A stretch of 64,000 nt of DNA, from positions 25,859,693-25,923,692 of the forward strand of contig NC_067205.1 of assembly GCF_026262505.1 (NCBI RefSeq), given 5' to 3'. Position 1 is the first letter of the stretch, and each line of letters starts with the position of its first letter. A program made the position numbers and the translations under genes. This DNA is from Trichomonas vaginalis G3 (taxonomy: Eukaryota; Parabasalia; Trichomonadida; Trichomonadidae). The notes below the pieces were generated by a model. That model worked only from the letters and a program-made list of their open reading frames with translations. It searched no databases and was not told the origin of the DNA. Positions 42,476 to 52,329 of the stretch are shown piece after piece.

Positions 42476-43357
42476 AATGGAAGCCAACATTAACAATTCT
42501 CAACCGCTAACCAAAGCCAAAGCCCACAACCTCCAAGAACTGGCACAGCTGTTAGAATAACCGCCAAAAAGTCTAACAGCGAATTAAGAGAAATTCTTCA
42601 ACAAATTTGCTCTAAATATCTCAAAGACGCCGAAGAAAACACACAACCAGACGCTATATACAATACTCAGTTCTGTGAAGTTCTGAACAAAGCAATTGCT
42701 AGTTCAATTGAACTTACTAAGACAATTCCAAGTCCAATTGAGCTTAGCGATGTCTTAGTTCAGTATTTTCCAACATTTACTAAGCTTATAATGTTGAGAA
42801 CTTTATACCAAGTTCGTCAAAATCTTCCTCGTTACATGCAACGGTCATTCGACAAGAGAATTGCCGAATTCCAAGTCTTTAGTTACGGATATGACCAAGA
42901 TGAATACATTGACGAGTTCGGAGACAACTGTACAAAATGGTTTGACTGCTATACGACTACACAATTTGAATTCGACTTTCTCGAATTCAACGCAGCAACC
43001 ATTTATATCATTGCTCTTTACCTTTCCGAACAACAACAAGACCTCGCAGATGGAGATGTTGTTACTGTCGTCATGGAAACTCCTGAACAATTCGGAAAAA
43101 AGAAGTCTCTAATTGCCAAATTTGTTCCAGGACATCAGCTTTTCCAACGCACAGAAGTCTTCTGTATTCCTGGAACTAAGTTCTTTGTCAGGAGCGAACT
43201 CAAAGAAAGATATAATGTGTCATTCAATTACACATTATATAATGTTTTCGACCCAGAAGAAGGCTTCTTCCCAGAAGCAATGGAGGAAGAAGAAGAGGAG
43301 GAGGAAACACAAGACTCTATCCAAGAAGAGTCCTCCGAATTCACACCAGAAGACTAA
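42476..43357 (+). pseudogene. Right-end Maverick gene remains, unknown function
   Basis: About 290 codons with GC-richer codon use than the flanks. It has a folded-looking middle (TLYQVRQNLPRYMQRSFDKR, then DVVTVVMETPEQFGKKKS) and an acidic Glu-rich end. The last about 125 bases lie inside the right terminal inverted repeat. Family not recognised. Confidence 0.55.
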
Positions 43358-43436
43358 CAATTTTCCGAATAAAAACCTCATTTTTTACTAAACATCTTCG
43401 GGGCTAGAAGGGGCGCAGCCCCTGGAAGCCCCACTA

Positions 43437-43476
<40 letters not shown>
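43230..43476 (-). repeat. Right terminal inverted repeat of the Maverick
   Basis: Complement of 19248-19418 in blocks, ending in a 38-base T-run. Includes a GC-rich hairpin (AGGGGCGCAGCCCCT) near 43409-43423. Confidence 0.9.
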
Positions 43477-43479
<3 letters not shown>

Positions 43480-43551
43480 TCGTTGAAGGTTGAAAAAATC
43501 TCTAATATTTGAGCCCAAAATTTCAAATTTTAATTTTTTGAAAAAAGAGGC

Positions 43552-43582
43552 CACCCGTATGTACGTTTATTTGAGAGGAGGA
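43552..43582 (+). repeat. 31-bp direct repeat outside the right end of the Maverick
   Basis: Identical to 18937-18967 and in the same orientation; 75 bp beyond the T-run. Confidence 0.9.
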
Positions 43583-44225
43583 TTATATTTTTGAAAGGGT
43601 GAAACATTATGAATATGTTAATTATATAATAATATGTATTATTATAAAAAAGAAAAAATAAAGCACGTTAAAATTTTTCTTTCTTGATTTTTTACAAAAT
43701 CTACTTAGAATTATGCAAAATATGACTAAATAATTATAAATTTCAAGTTAAATTTTAATTTTGATAAATAATTTAAATTTCAAAATATCAAGTTCAGTTC
43801 GACTATGTATGTAGTAATTCCTCAATAAAGTGCCAAAACCCTATTAAAATATATGAACATTTTCAACATTTTAATGTTTTTATTTAAAAATTTGTTGGAA
43901 TATGAGCTTCAAACAATTATTATGTAAATAAAAATAATGAAATATATGTATTTATTCGTATTACAACCGTAGTAAGTCGATTCTTCCTTTCTTCTACTGA
44001 GGTTTGAATTTGATTTCGAATTGTAAAGAGATTCAAAGGGAAAATACTAGCGGATAAAAACTACCTCCATGAAAGGGTCAGAATGGAGTCAAGTTGTATT
44101 CTTTGATATTTTTTGCTTTTCGAGCCTAAATAGGTAGCCAAGATAATGCCTAAAAATAAGGTTCTAAATTCTGAAGTTTACATGATCCTCTCGTGTGCAC
44201 CCTTAAAAAATGTAAAGATTTGAAA
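43583..44225. other. AT-rich intergenic, nothing recognised
   Basis: About 640 bp between the Maverick flank and the Sel1 gene promoter. Confidence 0.5.
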
Positions 44226-44232
44226 TCAATAA
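44226..44232 (+). promoter_or_regulatory. Initiator-like TCAATAA of the Sel1 gene
   Basis: The motif begins 6 bases before, and its last base is the A of, the ATG at 44232. Such a short leader is usual in trichomonads and supports ATG 44232 over the GTG-led extension to 44193. Confidence 0.5.
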
Positions 44233-45833
44233 TGAGTGATAAAGGAATTACTTCTCAGACAGAAGAATTTCTTAACTCTAAGATAGGAAGGACAGTCTTA
44301 AAAGAGTTAGAAACAAAGGCACAAGCAAAAGATCCTCTTTCTATGTTTAGATTAGGCATTCTTTATTATAATGGCAAAACAGTCGAACAAAACATCCCAC
44401 AAGCTATTGAACTCTTCAAAAATGCATCGAGCGCAGGCTCCCCTGATGCAAAACTCTTATTGAGCACTTTGTATATGAAAGGAGAAAACGTTCCTTTAGA
44501 TACAAAGACAGCTTACAACTTAGTTGAAGAGGCAGCTGGTGCTAACATCCCAGAAGCACAACATATATTAGCTCAGTTTTTGTACGAAGGCAAATATTGC
44601 GCTAAAAATGTCAGAAGAGCTGCAAGGAATTTCAACGCAGCAATTCCTCTAGAAAATCCTATGGATTCTTATATGGTTGGTAAAATTATGGAAGAAGATG
44701 ATTCTGAAGAGCCAATTTACTCTAAAATTTTGGGATATTACCAACGTGCAGCAAATCAGAATTATCTCGATGCTATCACTGCAACAGCAAGAATTCTTAG
44801 ATACGGTAAAGGTGATGTTCGCCAAAATAAAGGGCAAGCCTTTAAATTGTACAAGAAAGCAGCAGCAACAGGCGATCCAGAAGCAATGACACGCTTTGGC
44901 TCAATGATATACCAAAACGAGTACGGAAAAGATCCAATTGATCTCGGAATCATTTGGCTTAAAAAGGCAATGGACGCAAATTACAATGAAGCCTTTTTCG
45001 AATACGGAAAGCTTCTCCTTCCAAATACAGATCCAGAATCAAAGATAAACGCATACAACGCTTTCGAAAAAGTCCAACATATTCCCGAAGCAAAGTATTT
45101 ACTCGGTAAAATGAAAATCAAAGGCGATGGAACACAAAGAAGTGTTTCAGGAGGCATGATGATGATCAAAGAAGCCTCTAAAATGGGTTACATTCCTGCA
45201 ATTTATTCAATGGGCATTGGATATCGCGAAAACAAGAATGGCGTTAAGACAAACATCAAAAGAGCTTACGAGTCATTCCAAAAATGCGCAGAAGCCGAGT
45301 ATCATCCCGGTGAATATCAGTTTGCTTACATGATTGAGAACGGAATTGGCTGCCAGAAGGATGTTGATAAGGCAATCAAGTACTACAAGCGAGCTGCAGA
45401 TGGTGGAGAAGCTAAAGCAATGTTTAACCTTGGATTAATTTACGATAAAAACAAAAAGTACCATAATACTGAACAAGCGATCAAATACTACCAAGAAGCT
45501 GCAGATAAAGGCATCAAAGAGGCTTTCTTCAACCTAGGAATGATATACAAAGACGGAGAAGACATTGAAAAAGATATTACAAAAGCAAAAGAGTATCTTG
45601 CTACCGCAGCTGATAAAGGAGTTGTCAATGCTCAATTCTGGTCATACAAAATCAATAAAGATTCGGATATGACGACAGCTATTAAATATCTCCAAATGGC
45701 TGCTGATAACGAGCATGGAAAGGCTATGTGTATCTTAGGAAACTTCCTTGTCGATGGTGTAAATGTAGAAAAGGACGTTAACCAGGGAATTTCTTACCTA
45801 GCAAAGGCTGCAAGCTTGATTTACGGAGATTAA
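44232..45833 (+). CDS. Sel1-repeat protein
   Basis: The 533-residue protein is built almost wholly of Sel1-like (TPR-related) repeats from about residue 35 to the end. Typical units are AKAMFNLGLIYDKN..., AIKYYQEAADKGIKEAFFNL and AKEYLATAADKGVVNAQFWS, about 13 in all. Sel1 repeats are protein-binding superhelices; ER-associated degradation and signalling scaffolds use them. No signal peptide or membrane helix is seen, so this one is probably cytosolic. Trichomonads have many such genes, so the specific role is unknown. Confidence 0.9.
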   Translation: MSDKGITSQTEEFLNSKIGRTVLKELETKAQAKDPLSMFRLGILYYNGKTVEQNIPQAIELFKNASSAGSPDAKLLLSTLYMKGENVPLDTKTAYNLVEEAAGANIPEAQHILAQFLYEGKYCAKNVRRAARNFNAAIPLENPMDSYMVGKIMEEDDSEEPIYSKILGYYQRAANQNYLDAITATARILRYGKGDVRQNKGQAFKLYKKAAATGDPEAMTRFGSMIYQNEYGKDPIDLGIIWLKKAMDANYNEAFFEYGKLLLPNTDPESKINAYNAFEKVQHIPEAKYLLGKMKIKGDGTQRSVSGGMMMIKEASKMGYIPAIYSMGIGYRENKNGVKTNIKRAYESFQKCAEAEYHPGEYQFAYMIENGIGCQKDVDKAIKYYKRAADGGEAKAMFNLGLIYDKNKKYHNTEQAIKYYQEAADKGIKEAFFNLGMIYKDGEDIEKDITKAKEYLATAADKGVVNAQFWSYKINKDSDMTTAIKYLQMAADNEHGKAMCILGNFLVDGVNVEKDVNQGISYLAKAASLIYGD

Positions 45834-46433
45834 GCTTATTTTCTTTTTATTTATTTTATATAAAAATTATCTGTTCACTTTCTAAGATAAATTCTTCTAT
45901 TTTTTCCAAGATTTTTTTTTAAAAATTCTGATTATTTCATGATATGATCATATCAATTCAGTGAGAAACATATGAAATTTAATATTACACCATATATGAG
46001 TTGACATTGAATTGATATAATTTTGCCTTAAATTTTATAATATATACGAATAATTCTATTGTTTTTGAAATAAGATACTATAAGTAATTAATTTTATTTA
46101 CTTGTTAAAGTTAAAAACTTATATTTGGACAACTTCTTGATCGAATAAGACCTAACAATCAATATTTTAGATATATCGATCCACCAATTGTAAAGAAAGT
46201 TAATAAATATTTCTAAAACTGACACTAAAATGATTGTGAAAGCATTCTGTTTCCAATTTGAAATTTCAAAAAATAACGTATGGAGAAAAGAATCTTAGTA
46301 CAACGAGCCACATCCAATTTAACTTATTCTTTGTTTTTTATTTCTATATGGGAAAGAAATTTCTATTCATTCACCATTTTTTTTATATAAATAAAATAGT
46401 TTTCCATGCTTCATATACAATGTAATCAATAAA
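45834..46433. other. AT-rich intergenic, nothing recognised
   Basis: About 600 bp between the Sel1 gene and transposon copy 2. Confidence 0.5.
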
Positions 46434-48019
46434 AAAGGTACATTCACTAGGCGATAACAGTAAAATGGGATGAAAATAGGATAAATAGCATCCCTATATA
46501 GTGCCTAACAATATTTATACAGGCCAAAAAAATTTGGCTAGAGATTTGGCTAGTTAGAAAATTTAGAAAATTGAGAGGAATTTTTATTTTTGAATTATTT
46601 TTGGAAAGTTAAAATTGCGATTAAAAATCGTTTTCCGGGAGAACTAAGCATCTTATCATATATTTAAATCGAGAAAAATATTAAATAATAGTTGAATAGT
46701 ATAAATACATGAAATTATGGCTGAATATACAGAAAAAATGAACATATTTGACATTTTTGAAAATTCATACGTTAGATGGTGACAGACTCATAAACTATAC
46801 TTTAGCTAAGATTGATATATGGTTTCAACAACACATGGTTAAAATCGTAAAAATTTTTTTAGATTTCAAAAAGATATATATGGTAATATAATGGAACAAA
46901 GTCAACAAATAGCATGTAAAATATGTTACAATTAACTTTTTATTAGATCCAATAGTAGATATCGAATGGTTTCCAGCTTTATGGTTAAATATTTTCTTTT
47001 CGAGCTTCTCTTTAACTGTTGTATTAAGGTTGTAAATTTTTGATGCTAGAAACTTTGGAATCTTCTTTGCTGCTGCATTTTTTCTTGAGAGTTCTTGCAA
47101 TTTCGAATAGATCTGCGCATTGTATGAAATGGAGGCTTTAAAATATCTTGAAAACAGAATAGGACTGCTTTTCCAAAGGAATGCTTACTTGTAAATCAGA
47201 GAGTTTCAAAATTGAGTACAAGATTATCATCATAACTTTTGATTTTGCTGCGAAAAAGGAAGACAATGTATTAACAAATCATTTACTGTTGTTCATCAAA
47301 AGAAGAAAACTTTGATAACAACTAATGATGATAAAATCAAGCTATCTTTTAATATTTTAAATTGATAAGACATTCAAAATATTTGAATGGTTTAAAATAT
47401 TTTCTTTTAATTTCAATAATATATTATCATGATTATATAATCAAATTTAAATTTTTATTCAAAAAGGCAATATTTCAAACTTTTAATTTCAATAATCTTA
47501 ATTCTGCAATAAGTGTATTTAATTGTAGCAAATTTAATGATACTTCGTCATGCTTAGCAATTTGGAGCTCATAAATTAATGATTTCTTCAAGTAAAATTC
47601 TGCATTATTTCAAAAGTCAATAATTCTCTAGTAACTTTTCTTCAAACCCTAACCATTATAATATATGTAAAATAGAAAATAATTGCAAAGAAAGATAGCC
47701 GAATTTACTGGGTAGTTCTTGTGATGCGAAATAATTGGAAATTAACACCTAGTTTTAACAGCATCATTCTCTTTTTGCTCTCATTTAAATGCATTTGCAC
47801 ACTTTAATTTTGAAATATAAGAGTTTTGGAAATTATCAAATTTATCTGCTCAAATACTATAGATCTTCATAAGTGTTAATAGAATCATTAGCCTTACATA
47901 TAGTGTTTAATATAATGATGCACATTATACTGGGATTCATTCCTTATTCATCTAGTTATTATAAGATTTACAACCCCATGAAAATTTAAAATTTTGTCAA
48001 AAATAGTGAATGTACCTTT
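46434..48019. mobile_element. 1.59-kb DNA transposon-like element, copy 2
   Basis: Near-identical to 16291-17875 and in the same orientation. Its termini AAAGGTACATTCACTA and TAGTGAATGTACCTTT are perfect inverted repeats. The flanks TCAATAAA and GTTAGGAA do not match, so no target duplication is seen here. It ends 59 bp before the CAP-like gene. Confidence 0.85.
46825..47100 (-). CDS. Coding-like fragment inside transposon copy 2
   Basis: The same charged segment as in copy 1 (QELSRKNAAAKKIPKFLASK). No ATG start. Its preservation in both copies may just reflect their recent common origin. Confidence 0.3.
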   Translation of the reverse strand: MQELSRKNAAAKKIPKFLASKIYNLNTTVKEKLEKKIFNHKAGNHSISTIGSNKKLIVTYFTCYLLTLFHYITIYIFLKSKKIFTILTMCC

Positions 48020-48078
48020 GTTAGGAAATATGTAACCAAATTAATATACTTCCTACAAAGAATATAATTTTGTGCAAA

Positions 48079-49986
48079 ATGGTCAATACTTCTGAACAGT
48101 CTTTTTTCCGTTCACAAAAAAAAGTGAGGAAAAAAAAATTTAGTCAAATGTCTGCTCCATACTATAAGACCTTATGTGCAATCAACCAGACCAGCAACGA
48201 TGTTTTATCACTCATTAACTCACGGCGCCGCAATCCTCTTAAGTTAGAATCCGACCTTTGCAGATTGGCCAAAGAAGCAGTCAACGTCCAGCTCAAAGGC
48301 TTAAAAGTCGATACAAGAGGATTGAGCCACTATTACAGATATGCACCAAATACATTAGTTTTTGCAAATACAATCCAAAGCAATAAGTCACATAGTGATT
48401 TTCCTAATATCATCCTTGAAGATTTGGAAAAAGCCAAAGGCTTCCTGTTCAATTATCTTCTCACAGATAGAGTTGACTACGTCGGCCTTCACACAGAATT
48501 CCCATCCGAAGGAATTTGTGTTTATGCTGTGATTGCCTACAAAATCAATGAATTTCCAGCTTCAATTAAGGGAATTATTGATAAAATCGAAGGTAAATGC
48601 AACAAAGAAAATATTCTCGGCATCTTGAACTCAATTCTTCAAATCATTCAGCACAAACCATTAGAATTCAACGACGAGCTTAAGAGATCCATGTACAACC
48701 AGGCACAAGCCATTCATGATGATAAGAACAACCTAGGCAAAGTTGTTGAGATTTTAAACTCAACTTTCAAGGACATGGGCAATTTCGTCATTTTACCAAT
48801 TGAAAGCAACGATGCCAAGGCTTTCATCAAGAAATACATCAATGATACAGTGTTTCGTTCATTTTTAGTTTCAGATATCGACCAAATTGCTTTCGACGCA
48901 ATTAACGACAGCGACGGCCAATTATACTACTTCTTCGGAGCCAAGTACTCCAAGATTGAGATCCCTATTGACGAACGTTCTGAATATTCCGGATCCATCA
49001 TCAAATCCTTAAATGCTTTCAGAGATACCCAGAAAATCCCAGCCCTCCCAGCAAAAGGCAACGAATTCATCGAACAAACCCTCGATACAGCCTCAATTTC
49101 TTCACAAAAAGAACTCGACGTATTTATAAACAAATACTCATCGGAATTCTTCGCCCGTATCATCAACGCAGGAAACATGCAAGATGCATGCAAGAAGATC
49201 TCAGATTTGACGTTTAATGAAGGTATCGAATTTATCAAATCCGCTACAGAATACGCGATCACAATTACGAGATTTAGAGGTACAGCAACAATCATTTTAA
49301 TCCTCTTTAATAAGATTGATAAGAAGAGAAAAGACGATAGAAAACTTGACAAGGCCAAGAAAGAGGGAAGAGAAGAAAAACCAAAGAAAGAAGAAAAACC
49401 AAGGAAGGAAGATAAGCCAAAGAAAGAGGATAAGCCCAGAAGAGATGATAAACCAAGAAGAGATGATAAGCCGAAGAAAGAAGAACCAAAAGAAAAACCA
49501 AAGAGAGATGAGAAGCCAAAGAAAGAAGATAAGCCAAGAAATGAAGAAAAGCCAAAGGGTGAGGATAAGAGAAGAAGGGGTGATAAGCCAAAGAAGGAAG
49601 AAAAGGAAAATCAGCCAAAAAGAGAACCATTCGCTCTTGATAAGGCAATTTTCGACTTATTAAACATAAAACTTGGCGAAATGAACTTCCATACAATAAA
49701 GAGATCAGAGGAACTCGACAAGAAGGCTCTAGAACTTGCAAATCTTAGAGCAAAAGACCAAGCTATCAGATTTGATCCATCTGAATATGAAGACATCAAA
49801 AGTAAGTACTCAGAAGTTAAGCCAATCGCTGTTAACCTCGATAATACTTCTAAAACAAAGAAAATAGAAACAGTCGAAAAAATCACTTATAATATCGGAG
49901 AGGTTGACTATACTCACATCGGAATCGCTTCTAAAGGATCTTTCGGACGCCGCCTCTTCGTTATAGTTATTCTCGTTAAACAATAA
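48079..49986 (+). CDS. CAP/SCP-like protein with lysine-rich linker
   Basis: 635 residues from ATG 48079; ATG 48151, behind AGTCAAATG, is an alternative start. The N-terminal region has LINSRRRNPLKLESDLCRLA followed by KEAVNVQ, the helix-1 pattern of CAP (SCP/PR-1, YkwD-like) domains. Later VDYVGLHTEF...ICVYAVIAYK fits the CAP end strand. A second weak copy starts near SLNAFRDTQKIPALPAKGNE. A third follows the linker and ends VDYTHIGIASKGSFGRRLFV. Between the second and third lies about 100 residues of KPKKEDKPRRDDK-type repeats. No signal peptide is evident. CAP identity is by pattern only. Confidence 0.5.
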   Translation: MVNTSEQSFFRSQKKVRKKKFSQMSAPYYKTLCAINQTSNDVLSLINSRRRNPLKLESDLCRLAKEAVNVQLKGLKVDTRGLSHYYRYAPNTLVFANTIQSNKSHSDFPNIILEDLEKAKGFLFNYLLTDRVDYVGLHTEFPSEGICVYAVIAYKINEFPASIKGIIDKIEGKCNKENILGILNSILQIIQHKPLEFNDELKRSMYNQAQAIHDDKNNLGKVVEILNSTFKDMGNFVILPIESNDAKAFIKKYINDTVFRSFLVSDIDQIAFDAINDSDGQLYYFFGAKYSKIEIPIDERSEYSGSIIKSLNAFRDTQKIPALPAKGNEFIEQTLDTASISSQKELDVFINKYSSEFFARIINAGNMQDACKKISDLTFNEGIEFIKSATEYAITITRFRGTATIILILFNKIDKKRKDDRKLDKAKKEGREEKPKKEEKPRKEDKPKKEDKPRRDDKPRRDDKPKKEEPKEKPKRDEKPKKEDKPRNEEKPKGEDKRRRGDKPKKEEKENQPKREPFALDKAIFDLLNIKLGEMNFHTIKRSEELDKKALELANLRAKDQAIRFDPSEYEDIKSKYSEVKPIAVNLDNTSKTKKIETVEKITYNIGEVDYTHIGIASKGSFGRRLFVIVILVKQ

Positions 49987-50391
49987 AGATTTTTTTTTAT
50001 TTATAACATATTGACTTTTTTTTTATTTGGGAAAGCTCCTATATAAAGTTTGCGTATGGCTCTGAATAGTTATGACTTAATTTTGAAAGTTTTTATTCAG
50101 AAATTTTATTCATATTTTGATAAACATATATTATTATTCTCCCCGATTTGCATGACGTATTGTGCCGACCAAATAGTGAATAATTCGATTTTTCAAATAG
50201 TTTAGAAACATGAAATGCTTGTCTTCTAAACATTTATTATAGAAATCAAGAGAATTGGATATTAATAAACTTGAATTTCATTAAATGGTAAGTTGATCTA
50301 GATGAAGATACTTACAAATACATTTAGTTAATATAATTTTCGCAAATCCAGCAATATTTCATGAAACTTATGTTTATTCAGTTGAACGCTT
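49987..50391. other. AT-rich intergenic
   Basis: About 400 bp. An initiator-like TTCAGTT lies 13 bases before the next ATG; otherwise nothing recognised. Confidence 0.5.
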
Positions 50392-51507
50392 ATGAAAAAT
50401 ACTAATAAATTATATATACTCTTTATGTTGATTCATAAAATTATATTTGCCAGTTCATTTTATATAAATTCAGAAGCAATTTTAAATATTATTGAAATGA
50501 AACTATATTCAGCAGCATTCTTCAAAATCTCATATACTAAGAAGTACTGTCATTTCAGTTCTTCTCCAAAAAATGTTTGGACACAATTTTATGATGAATT
50601 TCCTAAATCAAAACCACAAACAAGGTTAAATATTAAAGCAACTACAAAAAATAACGAGTGCTTCATATATAACAGTTTGTTTATTAGAATTTCTATAGAT
50701 AGTTCTCTATATTTTAAAGATATTAAAAATAATAATTTTTTAATCTCAGATTGTTTATTTAATAATTGTAGCAGTAATAACGAAGGTGGAGCTTTATACT
50801 TTTTATGTGATAGTTCCATTATTCAATACAGATCATGTGGATATAATTCAAAAGCAAATAAAAACGGGCAGCATTCATATGTTCAATCACTTGAAAGTTC
50901 AAATAATAAAAATTATCTCTTTGAAAGTTCATTTTATGAATGCGGAATTCCGAGTAAATGGGGAACAAATTATATTATGTATGGTAACATTAAAGTTAAT
51001 TCAATCAACACAAGTTTCTGCTCGGCAAAATATGGATCAGGAATATTTCTTTGGAAGCCAAAAGATACTAGTAACATTACATTATCATCATTTTGTAACA
51101 TATCATCAACAAAAAATGTAATTAAATTTGATTGCAAAAATGGTAATCATAGTCTTAAAAATTGTAATATTCTTAATAATGAATGCCCAGAACAAAGCTC
51201 AGCAACTTTCACTGCATCCAACGCAATTATTCTTATTGAAAACTGTTCATTTTTAGGAAACACAAGGCAAGGAGTAGAATTTCAACAAGATAATGATGGT
51301 TCAATTACGATTAAAGATTCATTCTGTGACAGAAAAGATAAAACAAAAGGATCAGTTATTTCAAATAATGTTCAAAATAAATATTCAATCCATAATCTTT
51401 CACATTTTTCATCATATTTCTGTGAAAGAGATTATCCAACAATACATCATCCAATTCGAATAACAAATTCGTTTAAACGAGTTACGAATCATAATAGAAG
51501 GCGGTGA
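50392..51507 (+). CDS. Pmp-like right-handed beta-helix surface protein, short
   Basis: The 371-residue protein begins with a signal-peptide-like stretch (LYILFMLIHKIIFASSFYI). It then runs as repeated short beta-strands with phrases such as DCLFNNCSSNNEGGALYF, FESSFYECG and NCSFLGN. These FxxC/N and GGA motifs mark the Pmp-like beta-helix proteins that are a large surface family in trichomonads. There is no C-terminal membrane helix: it ends KRVTNHNRRR. It is therefore short for the family and either secreted or 3'-truncated. Confidence 0.75.
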   Translation: MKNTNKLYILFMLIHKIIFASSFYINSEAILNIIEMKLYSAAFFKISYTKKYCHFSSSPKNVWTQFYDEFPKSKPQTRLNIKATTKNNECFIYNSLFIRISIDSSLYFKDIKNNNFLISDCLFNNCSSNNEGGALYFLCDSSIIQYRSCGYNSKANKNGQHSYVQSLESSNNKNYLFESSFYECGIPSKWGTNYIMYGNIKVNSINTSFCSAKYGSGIFLWKPKDTSNITLSSFCNISSTKNVIKFDCKNGNHSLKNCNILNNECPEQSSATFTASNAIILIENCSFLGNTRQGVEFQQDNDGSITIKDSFCDRKDKTKGSVISNNVQNKYSIHNLSHFSSYFCERDYPTIHHPIRITNSFKRVTNHNRRR

Positions 51508-51613
51508 TTTAAATTTCAATTATATCCGAAGAATGAAATCAAAGATTTTGAAATTTCACATGAATTTGAGAATACTCCTTAATTGAATATGTTATTCATC
51601 GAAGAATATACGT

Positions 51614-51620
51614 TCAAACA
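51614..51620 (+). promoter_or_regulatory. Initiator-like TCAAACA at the ankyrin gene
   Basis: Immediately before the ATG at 51620, whose A is its last base; fits the trichomonad short-leader layout. Confidence 0.35.
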
Positions 51621-52105
51621 TGAATTTTGAATACGTTGCTGCTCATATCAGCAATTATATCAATAACGAAAATTTCCTTTATGCATTTAATATGAGAGAT
51701 ATCAAAACAATCATGAAATATTCATATCTGGCAAGTGATCAATACTTTTCTCTTCTCAAACAATCTTCATCAACTATCAATGCCAAAGAATTATATATCT
51801 GTACACGAAGGAAAAAGATCGAAAGCGAAAAAGGAATTCTCAGTCTTGTTAAATCACTCATCGAATGTTATGGTGATAAAGATGTAAAGACTAATTATGG
51901 AAAAACTCCATTCATTCTTGCATCATGTTATGGATATCTTGACATCGTTCAATATCTTATTGCAGTTGGAGCTGATAAAGAAGCAAAGACTAGTTCAGGA
52001 AAAATTGCACTGATGCTTGCAAAAGATATTGTGAGAGATTACTTAATGAACGAGCCCGAATCATCTAGTTTAATAATTCTAATCCTGATAAACCTACATA
52101 TTTGA
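51620..52105 (+). CDS. Short ankyrin-repeat protein
   Basis: The 161-residue protein has an N-terminal region like those preceding ankyrin arrays in trichomonads (DUF3447-like) and then two ankyrin units: DVKTNYGKTPFILASCYGYL and then DIVQYLIAVGADKEAKTSSGK. It ends in a hydrophobic IILILINLHI. Family members usually carry many more repeats, so this is probably a 3'-truncated or decayed copy. Confidence 0.7.
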   Translation: MNFEYVAAHISNYINNENFLYAFNMRDIKTIMKYSYLASDQYFSLLKQSSSTINAKELYICTRRKKIESEKGILSLVKSLIECYGDKDVKTNYGKTPFILASCYGYLDIVQYLIAVGADKEAKTSSGKIALMLAKDIVRDYLMNEPESSSLIILILINLHI

Positions 52106-52329
52106 AATCATTAACTTCTTCTATATTTATGAATCTATACAAAAATTTATATGAATTATATCTAAATATTTTACTCATAATTCTGAATACTTGCTAAAAA
52201 TTGTGAATTATACATTACCTTATGAGAATTTAAAACTTGAATTCATCTGTCGTACGTTAACTAAATAATTTTAGTCTCAGATCTATTTCAAAAATAAAAC
52301 CAATTATAAATGTGATAGATGTCGAGACA
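52106..52329. other. Intergenic between convergent genes
   Basis: About 220 bp, AT-rich; no feature. Confidence 0.4.

Larger units (their letters stand above)
19248..43476. mobile_element. Maverick/Polinton element, about 24.2 kb, broken
   Basis: The inverted ends begin with an A-run (19248-19272) on the left and a T-run (43439-43476) on the right, followed by the shared GGTAGTGGGGCTTCCAGG and CTAGCCCCGAAGATGTTTAG blocks. ATAT next to both ends may be part of the target duplication. Parts present: methyltransferase, tail-fibre-like protein, integrase, protein-primed polymerase, KilA-N proteins, A32-type ATPase, D5-like helicase, single and double jelly-roll type capsid candidates and a large structural protein. 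I did not recognise the usual adenain-type protease. The element is a fossil with roughly a dozen or more breaks. Parts are still easy to read, so it is old enough to have decayed but not ancient. Confidence 0.95.
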
